Source: Planctomicrobium piriforme (lineage in GTDB: Bacteria; Planctomycetota; Planctomycetia; Pirellulales; UBA1268). From it: a stretch of 64,000 nucleotides of DNA. Positions within the stretch are counted from its first letter, which is position 1. Each line of letters begins with the position of its first letter. Under the pieces are notes generated by a model. It did no database searches and was not told the DNA's origin. It saw only the letters and a program-made list of their open reading frames with translations. Location of the stretch: the NCBI GenBank assembly GCA_945869735.1, contig CAMBPQ010000001.1:62001-126000 (forward strand), in the 5' to 3' direction. Shown piece after piece: positions 1-9,748 of the stretch. The position numbers and the translations under genes were made by a program.

Positions 1-476
1 GGCGGCACCTGCGGCCGTTTCAGCGGCTGCTTGTTTCGGCGGCCGGGCCGCTGGCCCAACTGCTGTTCGCCGGGTTGATCGTGGTCGGCCTCAAGGCCGC
101 GGGATACGCGGTGCCATTCCCGATCCGGACGGTTTCGACCATGTTCGGGCTCGGCGCCGGCCGCGATTTCTCGTCGCCCCTCGTCTACGCCCTCTTCGAC
201 TTCCTGCTCTACGTCAACATCTTCTGGCCGCTTTTAAACCTCATTCCGGTGCCACCACTCGACGGCGGCCAGATCATCCGCGAGGGACTGCTGACGCTCG
301 GTGTGTCGAGCGCTCATCGCATCGCCGGCATGATCGGCGTGGTGGCCGGCGGTGCCGTTGCCTGGTGGGGCTACACCAGCGGCCAGCCGTTTCTCGGGAT
401 CATGTTCGCGATGCTGGCCGCGTCGTGCTTCCAGGGCCTCTCGGCCGGTGATATGCCGTGGCGCCGCTGGAGCTGA
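1..476 (+). CDS. Site-2 protease family protein (M50), C-terminal part; 5' end outside window
   Basis: Frame open from base 3; NLIPVPPLDGGQI motif in a hydrophobic protein is typical of M50 intramembrane proteases. Confidence 0.75.
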   Translation, partial: RHLRPFQRLLVSAAGPLAQLLFAGLIVVGLKAAGYAVPFPIRTVSTMFGLGAGRDFSSPLVYALFDFLLYVNIFWPLLNLIPVPPLDGGQIIREGLLTLGVSSAHRIAGMIGVVAGGAVAWWGYTSGQPFLGIMFAMLAASCFQGLSAGDMPWRRWS

Positions 477-1270
477 ACTCCACCGGCCGACCGGCCGTGG
501 CCGTCGTCGTGCTCGGGGCGAGCAACGTCTCCCGTGGCCTCTGCCGGCTGAGTGCCGTCTCCCGAGCCAGAGCCGGCGGCGCAGCCGATCTGTTCGTCGC
601 GGCCGGCCACGGTCGCTCGTATGGCGTCAACAGCCGAGTGGCCCTGCGCCGCCTGCCCTCGATCCTCGGAAGCGGTCTCTGGCGCGGGCTCGATCGTGAG
701 CGAGCGGCGCGTCCTGATGGCGTAGCGTGGCCGCTGGCGCTGGTGACCGACATCGGCAACGACCTGCTCTACGGCTTTACAGTCGATCAGGTGGCTGCGT
801 GGGTGCGGGAAAGTGTGTGCCGACTGAACGACCGCGGGGCCAGCGTGGCGGTCACCCGTCTGCCGCTGGCGAGCATTGCCAGCGTGGGCCCGCTGCGGTA
901 CCAAGCCCTGCGGACGTGCTATGTTCCGGGTTGCCGGCTCACGCTCGATGACTTGAAGTCGGCGGCGCAGCGGCTTGACGACGCAGTTGTGGCGCTTGCG
1001 GCCGACCTCGGGGCGACGCTCGTCGGGCAGCCGGGCGAATGGTATGGGCTCGACGCGATCCATGTCCGCCGCCGCCGGCTCGACGACCTCTGGCATCGCG
1101 TGTGCGACGCATGGGGCCTCGGCCCGACGGTGAACACTCCGCGGCCCTCGATCGGTGAATGGGCACGGCTCGGCACCAGGTCGGCCGAAGTCCGCTCGGT
1201 CGCGCGGATGATGCGGTTCACGCCGCAGCCCGTGGTGCAGCGGCCAGACCTGCGGCTGTGGCTGTACTGA
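458..1270 (+). CDS. SGNH/GDSL hydrolase-like hypothetical protein
   Basis: 270 aa ORF with GTG start; VVLGASNVSRG, DIGNDLLYG and DAIHV blocks resemble SGNH motifs; overlaps previous CDS end. Confidence 0.5.
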   Translation: MAPLELNSTGRPAVAVVVLGASNVSRGLCRLSAVSRARAGGAADLFVAAGHGRSYGVNSRVALRRLPSILGSGLWRGLDRERAARPDGVAWPLALVTDIGNDLLYGFTVDQVAAWVRESVCRLNDRGASVAVTRLPLASIASVGPLRYQALRTCYVPGCRLTLDDLKSAAQRLDDAVVALAADLGATLVGQPGEWYGLDAIHVRRRRLDDLWHRVCDAWGLGPTVNTPRPSIGEWARLGTRSAEVRSVARMMRFTPQPVVQRPDLRLWLY

Positions 1271-1501
1271 TGGGTGTTTCCTGACGAACGAACGGCAAGC
1301 GTGCTGGGCGATTCGACGCGCATGGAGCCCCGGCTGGCTGCGGGACGGCATGAGGTTCCTCGCGGGAGTATTTCGCTCAGCGACTGGCGAGGGTCTGCGC
1401 TCAGAAGAGCGAAATCCTCGACGCTCGTCACGCTCACGCCGATCCCTCCGCCTCCTCGAGCGAGGTTCTGAAATCGTGCTGCCTGACACTGATCGTGACG
1501 A

Positions 1502-1615
1502 GCCGGGGGTGGCACGCGCAGAAGCCGGGGAATGTTTGACTCACGAGCGACGTCGAGTCAGCCAGAAGGGCATCCTGTAGCAAAATCCCCCGGCTTCGAG
1601 CATGCCACCCCCGGC
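1502..1615. repeat. Large nested inverted repeat (29-nt arms, small inner palindrome)
   Basis: gccgggggtggcacgcgcagaagccgggg (1502-1530) versus reverse complement of cccccggcttcgagcatgccacccccggc (1587-1615); inner tgactc/gagtca. Confidence 0.75.
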
Positions 1616-1646
1616 GAACCAAGGCGGCACCGACTCGATGCCACGC

Positions 1647-1686
1647 GGTTACCCCGCGCTCACGCTCCGGGGCTTCCTGATGGGGA
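1647..1686 (+). repeat. Dispersed repeat family R2, diverged copy
   Basis: accccgcgctcacgctccggggcttcctgatgggg resembles copies near 25.7, 27.8, 28.4 and 52.3 kb. Confidence 0.5.
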
Positions 1687-1725
1687 GCCGCCACGAGAAC
1701 ACGTCGTGATGGCCACCGCGCCGCG

Positions 1726-2817
1726 TCAGAGCACGGGCAGCGAGGGCATCGGAGGGCGGGCGACGGCGGCGGCGGCAAGATTGCCCACGAGCCGTTCGCA
1801 GATGGCCTCGAGGTAGGGCCGGCTCGCCGGGTCGTCATAGTTGGCGGCGGTCTTGCCCGCATCGCCGTGCTCGCGGATCGGGATCTGGAGCGGAACCTCG
1901 CCGAGGAACGGGATGTCGAGTTCACGGGCGGTCCGCTTCGCGCCACCGGTGCCGAAGATGTCGTACCGCTTCTGCGTATCGGGGCAGAGGAAGAAGCTCA
2001 TGTTCTCCACCATTCCGAGGAGCGGGATGTTGACCTTCCTGAACATCGCGATCGCCTTCGTGGCGTCGAGCAGGGCCACGTCCTGCGGCGTGCAGACGAC
2101 GACGGCACCCGAGAGCGGCAGGGCCTGCGAGAGCGTCAGCGCGATGTCGCCCGTGCCCGGAGGCATGTCGATCACGAGGTAATCGAGCGGGCCCCAGAGC
2201 GTGTCGCGGAGCATCTGGGTGATCGCCCCGTGCAGCATCGGGCCCCGCCACACGACCGCCTCGCCCGGCGGCACGAGAAAGCCCATCGACATCACGGGCA
2301 GCGGATTCCCGCCGACATCGAGGGTCATCGGGAGGATCTTGCCATTGTCGACCTGCGGCCGGCCCGAGAGGCCCAGGAGATGCGGCACGCTGGGACCGTA
2401 GACGTCGGCATCGAGCAGGCCTGTGCGGCTGCCCGCCCGCGCCAGGCCGATCGCGATGCTCGTGGCGATCGTGCTCTTACCCACGCCCCCCTTACCGGAG
2501 CCGACGGCGATCACGCTCTTGGCCTCGAGACCGATCTGGCCGAGCTTCGTCGGCGGCCGGTCGTGCGGCACGACGGCCACGGAGACGGTAGCGACCTGCG
2601 GGAACTTCGCCCGGATGAGTTCCTCGATCCGGGCCCGCGTGACGCTCCAGCGGATGGCGGAGTGCGTGGTGAGGCCGATGGTGACGGCGATCGCCGCCGG
2701 ATCGGCGGCCACCGACACGATCTGTCCCATGGTGGTGAGCGGTCGGCCGGTCTCCGGATCGGCGACATCGGCGAGGACTGCTTCGACGGCCGCGGGGGTG
2801 GGCGTGGTTGTCATCAT
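1726..2817 (-). CDS. mrp: Mrp/NBP35 (ApbC-type) P-loop Fe-S cluster carrier ATPase
   Basis: VGSGKGGVGKSTIATSIA Walker A, LDADVYGPSVPHLLG, DYLVIDMPPGTGD; start set at MMTTTPTP. Confidence 0.92.
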   Translation of the reverse strand: MMTTTPTPAAVEAVLADVADPETGRPLTTMGQIVSVAADPAAIAVTIGLTTHSAIRWSVTRARIEELIRAKFPQVATVSVAVVPHDRPPTKLGQIGLEAKSVIAVGSGKGGVGKSTIATSIAIGLARAGSRTGLLDADVYGPSVPHLLGLSGRPQVDNGKILPMTLDVGGNPLPVMSMGFLVPPGEAVVWRGPMLHGAITQMLRDTLWGPLDYLVIDMPPGTGDIALTLSQALPLSGAVVVCTPQDVALLDATKAIAMFRKVNIPLLGMVENMSFFLCPDTQKRYDIFGTGGAKRTARELDIPFLGEVPLQIPIREHGDAGKTAANYDDPASRPYLEAICERLVGNLAAAAVARPPMPSLPVL

Positions 2818-4496
2818 GGTGTGGTGGCGGTCGGGCCTGGGATGTCGGAAACCGTCGTTTCGGAAGCCGTCGCGGTGGAAGCGGCTGCCTGAGGGATGAT
2901 GCTTTCGCCGGCCCGCGAGGCCGCGGTGAACAGGCCGCGGGGCTGGATCGTGACCATTCCCACCAGCGCGAGGCACGCCAGCATCGCCAGCCCGCCCGCG
3001 AGGCCACCGTCGGCCTGCACGCCCCGCTTCGTGGTCTTGAAGTACATCGCGGCGATGATTCGCAGGTAGTAGGCGGCGGCGATCGCCGCGTTGAGCACGA
3101 GCACGACGGCCAGGCCTACGAACCAGCAACGGCGGCTGCCCAGCGTGATCGGGGTGTTCCAGTCGACTTCGAGTGTCGAGATGGCGAGCGAGAGCTTGCC
3201 CCAGAAGCCCGGTAAGGGCGGGATGCCGGCAAGGGAGAGCAGGAACACTGCCAGTGCGAAGGCGGCGACCGGGTTGGTCGACGACAGGCCGTCGAGGTCG
3301 TCGACCGTGGTGATCTCCTCGCGGGGCGGCCGTGGGCCGCTGCCGCTGCTCCACTCAGGCCAGCGATGGCCGAGGTAGGCAATGGCACCGAACAGGCCGA
3401 TCGTCGCCAGGGCGTAGGTCGTGAGATAGAAGAGTGTGGCTGAGAGCCCGCCCGCGGCGAAAATCCACGACGAACGATTGTCGGCAGCCGCCGGCGGGAC
3501 GGCCGCAGCCGCGGCGACCGCGATCCCGACGAGTAGATAGCCCGCGTGGGCGATCGACGAACAGGCAAGCAGCCGCCGCAGGTTCCCCTGCCAGAGGGCC
3601 ATCACGTTGCCAACCGTCATGGTGACCGCGGCCAGCACCACGGCCACCCGCCAGAAGAGCTCGGGCGAGGTGCTGGGGCCGACCAAGGCGATGAGTCGGG
3701 CGAGGATCACGATGCCGGCCACCTTCGGCAGCGTGGAGAGCAGGGCGGCGTTGCCGGGGCTCGTGCCCTCGTAGACGTCAGGGGCGTAGAAGTGCATCGG
3801 GACCGCGGCCAGCCGGAAGGCCGCACCGACGATCGCCATGCCGATGGCCAGCGGGAGGAGCACCTGCACCGTGCGGCTCGTGGCCGCCTCGGCCTGCAGC
3901 CGCACCGCGATGGCCTGCAGGTCGGTCGAGCCGCCGAGGCCGTAGAGGCAGACGAGGGCATAGAGGAAGATGGCCGAGGCGACGAGCGAGAGGAAGAAGT
4001 ATTTGAGGCTCGCCTCCTGGCCACGGGCGTCGGTCCGCTTCAGGCCCAAGAGAATGTAGGTGGGGATCGAGACGAGTTCGAGGCCCGCGAAGAGGAGCAC
4101 GAGGTCACCGGCCACACCCACCAGCGAGAGGCCGGCGAGGAGCAGGAGAAACGTGCCTGCCTCCTCGCAGGTGCCGCCCCGATGGAGCCCCGGGCCACGG
4201 CTGACCGCCGAGACGAAGAGATCGCCAGACTGCACCAGGCAGAGAAGCAGCCCGAGCGCGAGGACCGTCCAACGGATGAATCCGGAAAACGCATCAACCG
4301 TCACGCCGGCCGAGAAGACCGGATCGGCGGCTTGGCCGCGGGTGACGGCCATCGCCGCCACGATGCCAGCAGCGGCGACGAGCCAGCCGAAGCGGAGACC
4401 GGCGAACGCCCCTCCGAGGTAGGCCACGAGCGCCGCCAGCACGAGCACGATCTCGGGGGCGAGCAGGCTGAAGGTTTCGAGCGACGTGGCATTCAT
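2814..4496 (-). CDS. nuoN: NADH-quinone oxidoreductase subunit N
   Basis: Multi-TM antiporter-like subunit in nuo operon order; SSIAHAGYLLVG, GIPPLPGFWGKL. Confidence 0.93.
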   Translation of the reverse strand: MNATSLETFSLLAPEIVLVLAALVAYLGGAFAGLRFGWLVAAAGIVAAMAVTRGQAADPVFSAGVTVDAFSGFIRWTVLALGLLLCLVQSGDLFVSAVSRGPGLHRGGTCEEAGTFLLLLAGLSLVGVAGDLVLLFAGLELVSIPTYILLGLKRTDARGQEASLKYFFLSLVASAIFLYALVCLYGLGGSTDLQAIAVRLQAEAATSRTVQVLLPLAIGMAIVGAAFRLAAVPMHFYAPDVYEGTSPGNAALLSTLPKVAGIVILARLIALVGPSTSPELFWRVAVVLAAVTMTVGNVMALWQGNLRRLLACSSIAHAGYLLVGIAVAAAAAVPPAAADNRSSWIFAAGGLSATLFYLTTYALATIGLFGAIAYLGHRWPEWSSGSGPRPPREEITTVDDLDGLSSTNPVAAFALAVFLLSLAGIPPLPGFWGKLSLAISTLEVDWNTPITLGSRRCWFVGLAVVLVLNAAIAAAYYLRIIAAMYFKTTKRGVQADGGLAGGLAMLACLALVGMVTIQPRGLFTAASRAGESIIPQAAASTATASETTVSDIPGPTATTP

Positions 4497-6199
4497 GGTG
4501 TCGGGGCCTGGGCAACGTGGGCGGCGGGATTGGTGAGCCGCATCCGGGCGGCGAATGCCTCGCTCGAGGCTTGCGTCGACTCGCGAACCGCCTGGGCGGC
4601 GGGCCTGAGAAACGTGGCAGGGGTGAGGCCGATCCAGATCGCGAACACCGCCAGCGGCAGGAGCGCAGCCAGTTCGTGCCAGCGGAGATCGCAGCGGTCG
4701 TGCGCGGTAGGGGCGTGGCCGCCGTGCGAGCCATGCGCATGATGCGCATCATGCCCGCCATGCCCGTGGCTTCGCGGTGGCTCCCGGGAACCGCCGAAGA
4801 AAACCCGCTCGACCGCCCAGAGCATGTACCAGGCGCCGAGCACGACACCGACCACCGCGAGGAGCGACATCACGAGATAGGCCGTCTGCCAGGCGGGTGC
4901 GACACCCGCCCATGCCCGCTGGAACGAGCCGGCGAGGATCATGAACTCGCCCACGAAGCCGTTGAGACCCGGTAGACCGATGCTCGAGAACGTGAACAGC
5001 ATGAAGAGCACCGTGAGCCACGGCGACTTCGAGGCGATCCCTCCGAGGCTGGCGATGTTTCGCGTGTGGAACCGTTCGTAGATCATGCCGACCAACGCGA
5101 AGAGGCCGGCCGACGACAGACCGTGGTTGATCAGTTGCAGATTGGCTCCCTCCGTCGCCACGGGCGTGAGGGCGAAGAGGCCCATCACGATGTAGCCCAT
5201 GTGGCTCACCGACGAATAGGCGATCAGCCGCTTGAGATCAGTTTGCACGAGCGCCACCAGGGCTCCGTAAATGATCCCCACCACGCCGAGGCCGAAGAGC
5301 CAGGGGGCCGCGAGAGCCGTGGCCTCGGGCAGCATAGGCATCGAGAACCGCAGGAATCCGTAGATGCCGAGTTTGAGCAGCACGCCGGCGAGATCGACGC
5401 TGCCGCCGGTCGGCGCCTCGACGTGGGCCAGGGGCAGCCAGGTGTGGAACGGCACGATCGGAACCTTCACCGCGAAACCGGCGAGCAGCGCTAGGAACAC
5501 GATCATCTGCAGCCAGCCCCCCTCGGCGGACATCGGCAGCGGGTGGATCTTCATGGCATCGGTGAGGGCTTCGATGTCGAACGTCACGGTGCCGGTGTGC
5601 GATGCGTTCCAGAGCACGATCGCCAAGAGGCCAAGGAATGTGAACACGCTCCCGGTAAGCGTGTAGATGAAGAACTTACTGGCTGCCCTGCGGCGGTCGT
5701 CATGGCCCCAGATGCCGATCAGGAAGAAGAGCGGCACGAGCGTGAACTCGAAGCAGGTGTAGAACAGGATCACGTCGCGGGCCGCAAACACGCCCAGCAT
5801 CGCCGTCTCGAGCACCAGCAGAAGCACATAGAAGCCGACCGGCCGGTCTTTGATGGCGTCCCAACTGACGAATACGGCGGTCACTGAGAGCAACGCCGCC
5901 AGGCCGAACATCCAGAGCGAGAGGCCATCAAGGCCGAGCGACAGTTTCACGTCGAAGATGCCTTCGGTGAGCCACGGCATCTCGACCAGCGCGTAGGGCA
6001 GACCCGACGCGGCTGCCGGATCACCCAGGTAGCGGACGATCAGCCAGCCGGCGAGTCCGAGCGTCACCACCGCAGAGACGGCGGCGCTCTGCCGCACGGC
6101 CGAGACGCCGCGGGCGCCGAGCACCCAGGCGACGACTGCGCCTACCAGCGGCGCGGTGATCGTCAGGATGAGATGGGCGGATGGGCTGAAGCCGTTCAT
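4493..6199 (-). CDS. nuoM: NADH-quinone oxidoreductase subunit M, with His-rich C-terminal segment
   Basis: FELTLVPLFFLIGIWG, FHTWLPLAHVEAPTGGSV, SSVSHMGYIVMG motifs. Confidence 0.95.
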   Translation of the reverse strand: MNGFSPSAHLILTITAPLVGAVVAWVLGARGVSAVRQSAAVSAVVTLGLAGWLIVRYLGDPAAASGLPYALVEMPWLTEGIFDVKLSLGLDGLSLWMFGLAALLSVTAVFVSWDAIKDRPVGFYVLLLVLETAMLGVFAARDVILFYTCFEFTLVPLFFLIGIWGHDDRRRAASKFFIYTLTGSVFTFLGLLAIVLWNASHTGTVTFDIEALTDAMKIHPLPMSAEGGWLQMIVFLALLAGFAVKVPIVPFHTWLPLAHVEAPTGGSVDLAGVLLKLGIYGFLRFSMPMLPEATALAAPWLFGLGVVGIIYGALVALVQTDLKRLIAYSSVSHMGYIVMGLFALTPVATEGANLQLINHGLSSAGLFALVGMIYERFHTRNIASLGGIASKSPWLTVLFMLFTFSSIGLPGLNGFVGEFMILAGSFQRAWAGVAPAWQTAYLVMSLLAVVGVVLGAWYMLWAVERVFFGGSREPPRSHGHGGHDAHHAHGSHGGHAPTAHDRCDLRWHELAALLPLAVFAIWIGLTPATFLRPAAQAVRESTQASSEAFAARMRLTNPAAHVAQAPTP

Positions 6200-6218
6200 G
6201 TCTGCGAGAAGTTTCCTT

Positions 6219-8441
6219 TCAGCCCATGGCCCGCGCGACGAGCGCGAGCACGATCAGAAGCATGCCGATCACTCCGGCGAGTGCGTAGCGCTGGACAAGG
6301 CCCGACTGGAGGTGACGGACGAGCCCGCCGAGCGCGAGCGGCAGTCGTGCGACGAGGTCAACGGTTCCGTCGATGAGATACCGATCGATGAGCGCCGCGA
6401 GCGTGGCGACGAACTCCAGCGGCTTGACGATCAAGCCGGCGTAGATCTGGTCGAAGTAAAACCGGTTGGCAAACAGCGTCTCGAGGGGCCCGAGAAACCG
6501 CTCCATCTGCGGACCGTCGCTGCGCTTGCCGAGATGGCCGAGGGCGGCGACCACGATTCCGGCCGCGGCGGCCAGCGTGCCCTGGATGGCGAGGTCCCAG
6601 TGGAAGACCGGAGGTGTCGCCGTCGAGGCGATGGACGGCGCTGTGAACGAAGGCGTCGCGGCCAAGAAGGTAGCCAGGCCGTGGGTGCTGAACAGCCACC
6701 AGCCGCTGACGGCTGACGCCACCGCGAGGATCACCAGTGGGATCGTCATCACGGGGGGCGATTCGTGGGCCGCGGAGCCCGCCGCACCATGCGCATGGTG
6801 CCCCGCCTGCTCGGGTACCCGCGTCGGGCCGGTGAACGTCATGAACACGGCGCGGAAGGTATAGAAGGCGGTCAGGCCAGCCGTGACGAGCGACATCCAG
6901 AAGAGCAGCCGCCAGGTGGCAGGCTGGTTGAGCGCGTCGAGGCGGGAGCCGCGGTCGCCGCCGGCGAGCCGGCTGGCGTCGGGAGTGACGCTCACGAGAC
7001 GGAACGAGCCTGCGGTCATCGCATGGCCGCCGGCCGGAACGGCCTCCTGGTGCTCGCCGTGGGTATCGGGCCAGCCCCGCGAGTGCAGCGAGGCGAGGAT
7101 CTCATCCTTGCTGAAGAAGCCGGCGAATGGCGCCACGCCAGCCAGGGCGAGTGACCCCACAAGAAACGTGACCGCCGTGACCGGCATCACGCGCCTCAGC
7201 CCGCCGAACCGCCGCATGTCGATCACGCCCCCCATCGAGTGCATCACCGAGCCTGCTCCAAGGAACAAGAGCGCCTTGAAGAAGGCGTGGGTGACGAGAT
7301 GGAAGATCGCGGCACTGAAGCCGAGCAGGGTGCCCGTGCCGAGGCTCGCGAACATGTAGCCGAGCTGGCTGATCGTGGAGTAGGCGAGTACCCGCTTGAG
7401 GTCATTCTGTACGGTGCCGATGAGCGCCGCGATCAGGGCCGTGGTGGCACCGACGATCGACACGAGCGTCAGGGCGCCGGGGCAGGCCACGAAGAGCGGG
7501 CCGCTGCGGGCGATGAGGTAGATGCCGGCCGTGACCATCGTCGCGGCATGGATCAGGGCGCTGGCCGGCGTGGGGCCCTCCATCGCGTCGGGAAGCCAGA
7601 CATGCAGCGGCAGTTGCGCGCTCTTGCCGCACGCGGCGAGGAGCAGGAGCAGGCAGATCGCGCTGCCGACCGCGCCGCCGACGTAGCCGGAGGCATCGGC
7701 CAGTCGTGTCACGCCCAGGATGCCAGGCACGGCCGTGCCGTCAGACAGCACGGTGTCGTGGAAGTTGAGTGTGCCGTAGGTCATCCAGAGCAGGAAGGTC
7801 GCCACCGCGAGGCCAAAGTCGCCCACGCGATTGACGAGAAAGGCCTTCTTGGCGGCCTTCGCCGCCTCCGGCTTCGTGAACCAGAACCCGATAAGCAGAT
7901 AGCTGCACGCGCCCACGGCTTCCCAGAAGACGTACACGAGCAGAAAGTTACTGGCCGCGACGAGCATGGTCATCGAAAACACAAACATCGAAAACAGCGC
8001 AAAAAACCGCGGATAGCCCGGATCGCCGTGCATGTAGCCGATCGAGTAGATGGCCACGAGCAGGCCAACGCATGTGATGATCACCAGCAGCGTGGCGGTG
8101 AGTGGGTCGAGCCGCAGGGCGACCGGAATCAAAAAACTCGCTGCGGTCGTGCCGCCGGCGGCCTGGGCGTTGGGAATGTCCGCCCATTCCCAGAGCGTGG
8201 TCACCATCTCCACCGGCTGTACCTGCTGTCCTTGCTGTGCGGCCGAGTTGCCCACGGCCACCTGCCGGACCATGCCGAAGAGCAACGTGACGGCGACGGC
8301 CGCCGAGGCGGCGATGCCGACGATGGCGGGCACGTGCGCCCGGGAACCGAGCGTGCGGCCGAGGGCCACCGTGAGGATGGCACCCACGAGCGGCAACAGC
8401 GGCACGAGAACGAGCAGCGTCGAGGAGGGAATGTCTTGCAT
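6219..8441 (-). CDS. nuoL: NADH-quinone oxidoreductase subunit L
   Basis: LHVWLPDAMEGPTPASALIHAATMVTAGIYLIAR; 740 aa multi-TM. Confidence 0.96.
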   Translation of the reverse strand: MQDIPSSTLLVLVPLLPLVGAILTVALGRTLGSRAHVPAIVGIAASAAVAVTLLFGMVRQVAVGNSAAQQGQQVQPVEMVTTLWEWADIPNAQAAGGTTAASFLIPVALRLDPLTATLLVIITCVGLLVAIYSIGYMHGDPGYPRFFALFSMFVFSMTMLVAASNFLLVYVFWEAVGACSYLLIGFWFTKPEAAKAAKKAFLVNRVGDFGLAVATFLLWMTYGTLNFHDTVLSDGTAVPGILGVTRLADASGYVGGAVGSAICLLLLLAACGKSAQLPLHVWLPDAMEGPTPASALIHAATMVTAGIYLIARSGPLFVACPGALTLVSIVGATTALIAALIGTVQNDLKRVLAYSTISQLGYMFASLGTGTLLGFSAAIFHLVTHAFFKALLFLGAGSVMHSMGGVIDMRRFGGLRRVMPVTAVTFLVGSLALAGVAPFAGFFSKDEILASLHSRGWPDTHGEHQEAVPAGGHAMTAGSFRLVSVTPDASRLAGGDRGSRLDALNQPATWRLLFWMSLVTAGLTAFYTFRAVFMTFTGPTRVPEQAGHHAHGAAGSAAHESPPVMTIPLVILAVASAVSGWWLFSTHGLATFLAATPSFTAPSIASTATPPVFHWDLAIQGTLAAAAGIVVAALGHLGKRSDGPQMERFLGPLETLFANRFYFDQIYAGLIVKPLEFVATLAALIDRYLIDGTVDLVARLPLALGGLVRHLQSGLVQRYALAGVIGMLLIVLALVARAMG

Positions 8442-8489
8442 GGGGTGTGGTGCGGGGCCGGTCGTGGGACGGCCACAGGAAGGAGTGGC

Positions 8490-8933
8490 CTAAACGTGTT
8501 CGCGTTCGAGCAGTGCGTCTTGGTCGACCGGCGGCTCGACGCCCGCGGGGGCGAGTTTCGGAAATCTCAGCGGCATCGTGTCGATGGCGGGCAGTTCGTG
8601 GTCGATCGTCCGGGGCAGATTCGACTCACGAAGCGACTGCCAGGCAGCCGAGTCGAGTCGGCCGGTCCGGGCAAAGGCCTGAAGCACGAAGACGAGGGCC
8701 ACCGCTGCCTCGCAGGCAGCGACCGCGAGCACGAAGATCACGAGCACATGCCCGCCCCAGTCGCCGTGATGCCGGCTCCAGGAGACAAGGCTCACCGAGA
8801 TGCCCTGCAGCATCAGTTCGGCGCACAGGAACATCACGATGAGGTTGCGCCGGGCGAGGATGCCGACGAGGCCGAGCGCGAACAGGATCGCGCCGACGAC
8901 GAGACCGTCGAGGACGAGTGGGGCAGGGGTCAT
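8490..8933 (-). CDS. nuoK: NADH-quinone oxidoreductase subunit K
   Basis: GLVGILARRNLIVMFLCAELMLQGISV plus operon position. Confidence 0.93.
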   Translation of the reverse strand: MTPAPLVLDGLVVGAILFALGLVGILARRNLIVMFLCAELMLQGISVSLVSWSRHHGDWGGHVLVIFVLAVAACEAAVALVFVLQAFARTGRLDSAAWQSLRESNLPRTIDHELPAIDTMPLRFPKLAPAGVEPPVDQDALLEREHV

Positions 8934-9748
8934 GGGACGGCCCTCCGGGCTGGGGCGACGGTGCCATCAGCCGAGGCCCCACGGGATACGATCGCGATCG
9001 AACCGACGAGCGCCACGAGGAGGAGCACGCCGGCCACCTCGACCGCGATGAGGTGGCGTCCGAAGAGTTCGCCGCCGAGACGGGCGACGTGGTTTTCGGC
9101 AAGCAGGTCGACGCTCATGGCGGCGACGGCGGGGAGGCCGGCAGCAGGGGCGGCGTCGCCGGTGATGGCCACTGCCTTCGACGGCACCCGGCAACACAGC
9201 GGCGGCTCGGCGGTGAGCCGGCCGATCGAGAGCGAGAGGATGCCGAGCAGGACGGCTCCCGCCACTGCGGAGAGCAGCGGCTCGTTGGAGACGCGGTCGT
9301 ATGGTGCAAGCCCCGCGGGCGCCGCCAGCATGAGCACGAACAGAAACATCACGAGGATCGCCCCGGCATAGACGACGATCGTGGCCACGCCCAGGAACTG
9401 GGCGCCCAGCACAAGCAGGACTCCTGCCACTCCGGCCAGCGCCATGGCGAACCAGATCGCGGAGTAGACGGGAGACCGCGTCACGACCGTGGCCGCGCCG
9501 GAGATCACCGCCACGAGCGACACGATCAGAAACACGGTCTCTTCGCCGAGGCCACCGAGGCGGTGGCCGGTGGCGATGAAGCAGCCGAGCGCGGCGAGGC
9601 CGAGCAGGCCGCCGAGCCAGCGGCTCCTCCGCTCGGCGGCGCCTGTCTGACCGCGGGGCAGGAGCAGCCAGAGGCTTGCCGCCGTGGAGGTCACGGCTGC
9701 CGCCAGGAGCGTGCCGGGCGAGATCACGGGCAGAACGGAGGCGATCAC
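8930..9748 (-). CDS. nuoJ: NADH-quinone oxidoreductase subunit J
   Basis: VTRSPVYSAIWFAMALAGVAGVLLVLGAQFLGVATIVVYAGAILVMFLFVLML. Confidence 0.94.
   Translation of the reverse strand: MIASVLPVISPGTLLAAAVTSTAASLWLLLPRGQTGAAERRSRWLGGLLGLAALGCFIATGHRLGGLGEETVFLIVSLVAVISGAATVVTRSPVYSAIWFAMALAGVAGVLLVLGAQFLGVATIVVYAGAILVMFLFVLMLAAPAGLAPYDRVSNEPLLSAVAGAVLLGILSLSIGRLTAEPPLCCRVPSKAVAITGDAAPAAGLPAVAAMSVDLLAENHVARLGGELFGRHLIAVEVAGVLLLVALVGSIAIVSRGASADGTVAPARRAVP

Noticed and set aside
2818-3354. N-terminal extension of the 542 aa Mrp ORF
   Set aside because: Overlaps nuoN out of frame; the Mrp domain begins at MMTTTPTP (2817).
3546-4742. 398 aa plus-strand ORF antisense to nuoN/nuoM
   Set aside because: Charged low-complexity antisense frame; no domain.
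7239-9371. 710 aa plus-strand ORF antisense to nuoL/nuoK/nuoJ
   Set aside because: Low-complexity His/Arg/Glu/Gly-rich translation typical of antisense frames in GC-rich DNA; the minus strand has clear nuo genes.
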